The translations under genes and the position numbers were made by a program. A stretch of DNA of 17,219 nt from Clostridia bacterium (GTDB taxonomy: Bacteria > Bacillota > Clostridia > Oscillospirales > CAG-272). The notes under the pieces were generated by a model. It had not been told where the DNA came from, did not search any database, and saw nothing but the letters and a program-made list of their open reading frames with translations. The DNA lies in assembly GCA_017960705.1 (NCBI GenBank), contig JAGCYR010000165.1, positions 1 through 17,219 on the forward strand, given 5' to 3'. This document shows positions 13,477 through 17,219 of this stretch, piece after piece (the stretch's first letter is position 1; every line of letters starts with the position of its first letter).

Positions 13477-15747
13477 TTACCGCAGGTAGATCTTTGCCAG
13501 GACCGGAACGTGGTCGGAGGGGTACGTGCCGTTGGCGTCGATGGGGTTGGGGACGACCGTATAGTACGCCGTGGCGATATTCCCTTTTGTCAGGATATAG
13601 TCGTAGATCCACTTCGGGCGGGTCGTGCGGCCGCTTTCCGCGAGGGTCCCGCCGATGTCGCCCCTGACGGAAGCGACAGCGGCGGAGTTGGTTCTCTTGA
13701 AGCCGGCGTCCGTGAAGAGATTCATTGTGTTATGACCCTGCGTGCTATCCTCGATTTTGTAGTGCGCGTTCATATCGCCCATCACGATCTGGTAGGGGTA
13801 GGTCGCTCTCTGCGTTTCCAGCCACGCGAGCAGCGCGCGGATCTCGTAGCGGCGGAGTATGTGGTCCTCTTCGTCCATGCCGCCGTAGTGCAGGTGCGCG
13901 CTGACGACGAGGATCTGCTTTCCGGTCGATTTTTCTTTCAGTACGGCGTAGTGGAAGATGCGATCGATTTTACTTATGCTCGGATCTGCATTCTCGGGAT
14001 TGAGGACGTTGAGCTCGGTGGCTGTGGCTTTGAAGGTCTTGGTTCCCTCGGCGATTTTGGTGAATTTGTCGGTTTTGAAGAAAATCTCGTTCTTCTCAAA
14101 ATCGTACCCGCCCGTATATCCGCCCTCCAGCCGGGTGTAGCCGCCCGCAGTCGCGAGCGAGTCGAGAGTATCGTCCCAACCGTGCGCTTGTTTCTGGTTG
14201 ACTTCCTGCAATCCGACGATATCGGGGGATTCCGAGAGGATGGTTTCGGCAACTTTCTCGGGATCTCTGCCTTCCCACTGCGCGTCGCCCGACGTACCGC
14301 CGTAGACCCCGATATTGTAAGACATCACAGAGATCGCGCCGGGGAAACTGTCGTCGTTGACGATCCGGTAATACAGGGGAGCGTCTACCGATTTTGAGCC
14401 GTCGCTCGTAGCGTATTTATACTCCGTGTAATCGGGATAGTTATCGACACACGTTACTCTCTGCACGAAATCATTGCCGCAGGTCGCGTAGCAATCGGCA
14501 AAGACACAATAGGGGATCTTGCTGCCTGACACGTATTGAAAGTTTCTCAACCTGTAGACGTAAACGGATTGATCGCGCTCGGTTTCCGCAACGTCGGTAT
14601 AAACGATCCCGCCGTTGCCGTCGGACTCCGCCGTATAGAGTTTCAGGTCGTAATTATTACTGTCTTCAGCGAGGTTGTCGGTCGAGCAGAGCACCGAGAC
14701 GAGTCTGCCGTCGATATAGAGGGACACGGTCAGGTAGTATTCGGCGTCCGCGCCGCCCTTGACGGCGTTCACGTTGGTCACTTCCTCGTGGTACACGATC
14801 CCGATCCGGTGCCAGCCGTATTCGGGGTTTTCCGCGTCTTCGCCGCCGACGTGCGGGAAATCCGCATATTCCGAGCCTGTAGCTATGTTCGGGAAAAGCC
14901 CCGGATCCTCGGGCGCAACGGTCGTGAAGTTGCCGGTAGTCGTAAAGCAGCAGTCGGATTTGGCGTCGCAGGGATCCCAATACATGAGGGCATAATGCAT
15001 GGAGTCCCCTTTCGAGACGCCGGATACAACGTAGGGACCCACAGACGCTTTCAAATAGGTCGTGGTCAGATATTTGCTGAACAAGACCGAATACTCGATA
15101 TACAGATCGTTGCCCGCGGGGTTTCCCTGCGTCGGACAGAAGGTCTTCGCCCCCGACTGCAGCACGTCGGTCCAGACGTTTCGCAGGTCCCCGTAATCTT
15201 TTTTGGAAGACGTGCCTTTGTATTCCCGGATCGATTCGCCGTTGCCGCGATGCGCTTCAAACGGGGAGATGTGCGTTGCGTCGGAATAGCGGGTCCCCTC
15301 CCCGTCGGTCACGAAAGCGCGCACGTAGATCCAGTTGTTAAACTCGTCCTGCGGGATGTTGGTCACCTTGGCGGCGATCCACCAACGTCCGTCGGGCGCA
15401 GCAACGGGCTCGTCGTCGGCGGTAATGGTTTTGTACGCGGCGGTCGCCTCGACCGTATAGCAGCCGTCCGCCCCGATCTCGGGCTCCTCAACGTTTCCGT
15501 AACTCTCAAACGAGAAGACGAAGCCCGCCTTGGTGTAATCGAGCGAACCGATCGTGAACAGGAATCGCATCTCGGTCGTCGCTCCCGCGACGGCAAAGTT
15601 CACGGGCGTCTGATAGTCGAAATCCTGGATCTCCTCGGATTCCGGCTCGGGCTCCGCCGCGGTCGTGATCGGAACGATCGCCGCAAACGCAAGGGTCAGC
15701 ATCGCCAGTACGAGCAGGATCGACAGGATCCTTTTACGTGTGTTCAT
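13477..15747 (-). CDS. Secreted multidomain protein with C-terminal endonuclease/exonuclease/phosphatase (EEP) domain
   Basis: This is a 756-residue secreted protein. The ATG at 15747 is chosen because it opens a Sec signal peptide (MNTRKR, hydrophobic core, then T-T-A-A before the acidic EPEPESEE) and follows AAAGGAGG, although spacing is long at about 13 bases. No lipobox cysteine or sortase motif is seen. An N-terminal beta-rich domain (about 40-180) precedes the module shared with the neighbouring lipoprotein (about 185-460). The EEP domain (about 470-756) has MSYNIG (Asn478), LQEV (Glu515), SAHLH (His618), GDMN (Asp658, Asn660) and a terminal SDH (744-746). These are the conserved catalytic and metal residues of this superfamily, which includes nucleases, sphingomyelinases and phosphoesterases. 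The substrate cannot be decided; extracellular DNase or phosphodiesterase activity is the natural hypothesis. It is first in a probable operon. Confidence 0.87.
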   Translation of the reverse strand: MNTRKRILSILLVLAMLTLAFAAIVPITTAAEPEPESEEIQDFDYQTPVNFAVAGATTEMRFLFTIGSLDYTKAGFVFSFESYGNVEEPEIGADGCYTVEATAAYKTITADDEPVAAPDGRWWIAAKVTNIPQDEFNNWIYVRAFVTDGEGTRYSDATHISPFEAHRGNGESIREYKGTSSKKDYGDLRNVWTDVLQSGAKTFCPTQGNPAGNDLYIEYSVLFSKYLTTTYLKASVGPYVVSGVSKGDSMHYALMYWDPCDAKSDCCFTTTGNFTTVAPEDPGLFPNIATGSEYADFPHVGGEDAENPEYGWHRIGIVYHEEVTNVNAVKGGADAEYYLTVSLYIDGRLVSVLCSTDNLAEDSNNYDLKLYTAESDGNGGIVYTDVAETERDQSVYVYRLRNFQYVSGSKIPYCVFADCYATCGNDFVQRVTCVDNYPDYTEYKYATSDGSKSVDAPLYYRIVNDDSFPGAISVMSYNIGVYGGTSGDAQWEGRDPEKVAETILSESPDIVGLQEVNQKQAHGWDDTLDSLATAGGYTRLEGGYTGGYDFEKNEIFFKTDKFTKIAEGTKTFKATATELNVLNPENADPSISKIDRIFHYAVLKEKSTGKQILVVSAHLHYGGMDEEDHILRRYEIRALLAWLETQRATYPYQIVMGDMNAHYKIEDSTQGHNTMNLFTDAGFKRTNSAAVASVRGDIGGTLAESGRTTRPKWIYDYILTKGNIATAYYTVVPNPIDANGTYPSDHVPVLAKIYLR

Positions 15748-15850
15748 TGATTGTTCTGCGCCTCCTTTATGGTTTTCTCTTTCTTTTTTGAAGAACAAGG
15801 GCGAATTCCGAATGCTCGGACGCGCTGTTCGTCCCTCTCCTCTTGACTCA
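15748..15850 (-). other. 5' leader of the EEP gene
   Basis: About 95 transcribed bases separate the predicted -10 box from the start codon. I see the ribosome binding site AAAGGAGG and a purine-rich stretch on the minus strand, but no convincing riboswitch or attenuator hairpin. Confidence 0.4.
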
Positions 15851-15879
15851 ATTATACCTTTTTGTCGGGAATATTGCAA
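15851..15879 (-). promoter_or_regulatory. Promoter of the EEP operon
   Basis: On the minus strand, TTGCAA (15879-15874), a 17-base spacer and a perfect TATAAT (15856-15851) are followed by a leader of about 95 bases. No other equally good promoter precedes the two downstream genes. Confidence 0.85.
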
Positions 15880-15967
15880 CACAAAGTTTCAAATTTCCTA
15901 ATAAAAGGCGTTTTGCACAAAACAGGTATATATAATTTGGTTATAATAGCCAAACGCCGTTTTGGGA
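15880..15967. other. AT-rich intergenic stretch with inverted repeats
   Basis: This region is far richer in A+T than its surroundings. GGCGTTT at 15907-15913 is the inverse of AAACGCC at 15952-15958. The centre holds TATATATAATTTGGTTATAATA, summarised as two TATAAT boxes on the plus strand (15931, 15942). No gene follows on the plus strand. It may be an operator or a second, weaker minus-strand promoter for the EEP gene. Confidence 0.3.
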
Positions 15968-16010
15968 ACAAAAAAACGCCGGCAAACCTTTGTTTCGGTT
16001 TGCCGGCGTT
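15968..16010 (-). terminator. Intrinsic terminator of the glycosidase gene
   Basis: A perfect 14-bp stem AACGCCGGCAAACC / GGTTTGCCGGCGTT with an eight-base loop. On the minus strand it runs into seven T. It lies 12 bases after the stop codon. Confidence 0.94.
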
Positions 16011-16021
16011 CGCGTCGGTTA

Positions 16022-17219
16022 TCACGATTCCCAGGAAGTTTTTTTCTCGTCGAAGAAATCTCCGGACTGCCAATCGTAGACCCACGCGGCGTCGCTGCTT
16101 CTGGCGTGGAGGGGCATTTTGGCGGAAAAGATCGGAGAATAGCACGCGTTCGGCGTGTAGTTCCCCTCTTTCAGGTTCCAGACGAACGAGGAGGTCAGGG
16201 CGTAGGCGGGATCCCTTCCGTTCATTAAATACGCGTACGCGACCAGCGCCGACCAATACGGCCAGGCGGCGCCGTTGTGGAAGCAGAACGGCTGCTGCGA
16301 GCGGCTGAAACTCCTGTCGGCTCCGCGATAGGGGGGATAGACGCTCATCACGCCGAAGTCGCCCATCCGACGGACCCTGTTGTTCCTTGTCTCCAGCAGT
16401 TTCTCGACGTTGTCGAGGATCCGCTCGGTCTTGTCTTTGTCCGCGATCCGGAAAAGCACGGCGAGGATCGTGTCGACGGAAAGGTTGTCCTCGACGAAGT
16501 CGCCGTCGCGGTAGTTGACGTAGTACCCCTTCCCGTCGTCCCAGAGGAGCCGGTCGATCGCGTTTTTGGTCCGCTCCGCCAGTTCGCGGTACTTTCCTGC
16601 AAGAGCCGGATCCCGCGTCCCGACGATACGGGAGAGGCACGCGAGCGCGCGGGCGTAGAGCAGTTCGACGTAGGTGACGTAGCCCGTCCGGTTGATCTGG
16701 TCCGCCCAATCACGGTTGTTGTATCTTCCGAGCTTGACGATCAGCCCCGTCCTGTCCTCGAATTCCATGAGTTTGTCGATGACGAGCAGGCAGTAGTCGT
16801 AAACGGTCTTCCCGTTCGCCTCCTCGGAGAGGATCGAACGGTCGCCCGAGCGGTTGATATAGTCGTAGACCATCAGGACGAAGAAACACGGGCTGTCGTA
16901 ATGGTTGCGGCGGAAACGCTCGAGAAAGTCGAAGGCAACGCTGGAAGTACAGTTCCCGCTCCCGTCGATCCCGTGCGCGAGGGTCAGGATCTGGTTCTTG
17001 ATCAGGTGCGGGTAGTCCTTATACATCGGGAGCACTGTCCAGTAGGCGTCGCGGAAGAAGGTCAGGACGGGCGCGTAGGTGTAGCTGCTCGCGCAAAAAC
17101 CCTTGAAAAGCCCGAACTCCTTATAGTTCTCGAGCGCGCAGAAGATACTCGAAACGTAGAGCGCCTTGTCCCTCTCGGTTTTGGCGGACGGCGGGATCTT
17201 CACGCTTTTGATCTCGTCC
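16022..17219 (-). CDS. (alpha/alpha)6-barrel glycoside hydrolase, C-terminal part (N-terminus outside window)
   Basis: The frame is open to the window edge and codes for 398 residues before the stop at 16022. A GTG at 17203 is not taken as the start because the frame continues upstream (DEIKS) with no ribosome binding site. The sequence is a series of helical hairpins with aromatic and acidic loops, including GRYNNRDWADQINRTGYV, LLWDDGKGYYV and FHNGAAWPYWSALVAYAYL. This pattern is typical of the catalytic barrel of six-hairpin glycosidases such as glycogen-debranching/amylo-alpha-1,6-glucosidase and related GH families. I cannot assign a GH family or substrate. No signal peptide can be assessed. 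It ends in a strong terminator, so it is not in the EEP operon. Confidence 0.75.
   Translation of the reverse strand, partial: DEIKSVKIPPSAKTERDKALYVSSIFCALENYKEFGLFKGFCASSYTYAPVLTFFRDAYWTVLPMYKDYPHLIKNQILTLAHGIDGSGNCTSSVAFDFLERFRRNHYDSPCFFVLMVYDYINRSGDRSILSEEANGKTVYDYCLLVIDKLMEFEDRTGLIVKLGRYNNRDWADQINRTGYVTYVELLYARALACLSRIVGTRDPALAGKYRELAERTKNAIDRLLWDDGKGYYVNYRDGDFVEDNLSVDTILAVLFRIADKDKTERILDNVEKLLETRNNRVRRMGDFGVMSVYPPYRGADRSFSRSQQPFCFHNGAAWPYWSALVAYAYLMNGRDPAYALTSSFVWNLKEGNYTPNACYSPIFSAKMPLHARSSDAAWVYDWQSGDFFDEKKTSWES

Overview
The window is about 17 kb of GC-rich DNA that reads like an uncultured, gut- or rumen-type Bacillota (Clostridia). The evidence is strong AAAGGAGG-type ribosome binding sites, sigma-A-like TTGNNN-N17-TATAAT promoters, intrinsic terminators, many lipoprotein signal peptides, InlB-like (Listeria/Bacteroides-type) extracellular repeats, and HTxxE...CxxC surface repeats typical of clostridial secreted proteins. 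No rRNA, tRNA, CRISPR array, phage gene or transposase is visible.

Layout. Positions 1-81 are the 3' end of a glyceraldehyde-3-phosphate dehydrogenase gene with a strong terminator. Positions 193-11348 hold the main feature: six consecutive same-strand paralogous genes, here PD1 to PD6. Each encodes a secreted lipoprotein. PD1-PD4 and PD6 have three InlB-like beta repeats and PD5 has one; all continue into a polysaccharide deacetylase-like (NodB/CE4) domain and a small C-terminal beta domain. PD1, PD2, PD3 and PD5 have recognisable promoters; PD4 and PD6 do not and probably depend on read-through. PD1/PD4, PD2/PD3 and PD5/PD6 form sequence pairs, with signs of segment exchange between copies. 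PD4 has lost two of the three expected metal ligands and looks like a pseudoenzyme.

Positions 11349-11778 hold no convincing protein gene. They contain a two-hairpin structured element and two strong hairpin terminators. From 15879 down to 11779 there is a minus-strand group: a promoter, a secreted protein with a C-terminal endonuclease/exonuclease/phosphatase (EEP) domain, a 42-residue peptide gene 14 bases downstream, an array of five small stem-loops, and a lipoprotein with Cys-rich repeats. The EEP protein and the lipoprotein share a roughly 250-residue extracellular module. Positions 16022-17219 hold the C-terminal part of an (alpha/alpha)6-barrel glycoside hydrolase, also minus strand.

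Apart from the GAPDH end, the larger products fit envelope or carbohydrate-related work: surface-anchored deacetylase-like proteins, secreted proteins with adhesive-looking domains, and a glycosidase of uncertain location. That these act together on one glycan is inference from proximity only. The clearest oddities are the diversified six-gene lipoprotein array and the stem-loop array with conserved linkers but differing stems.
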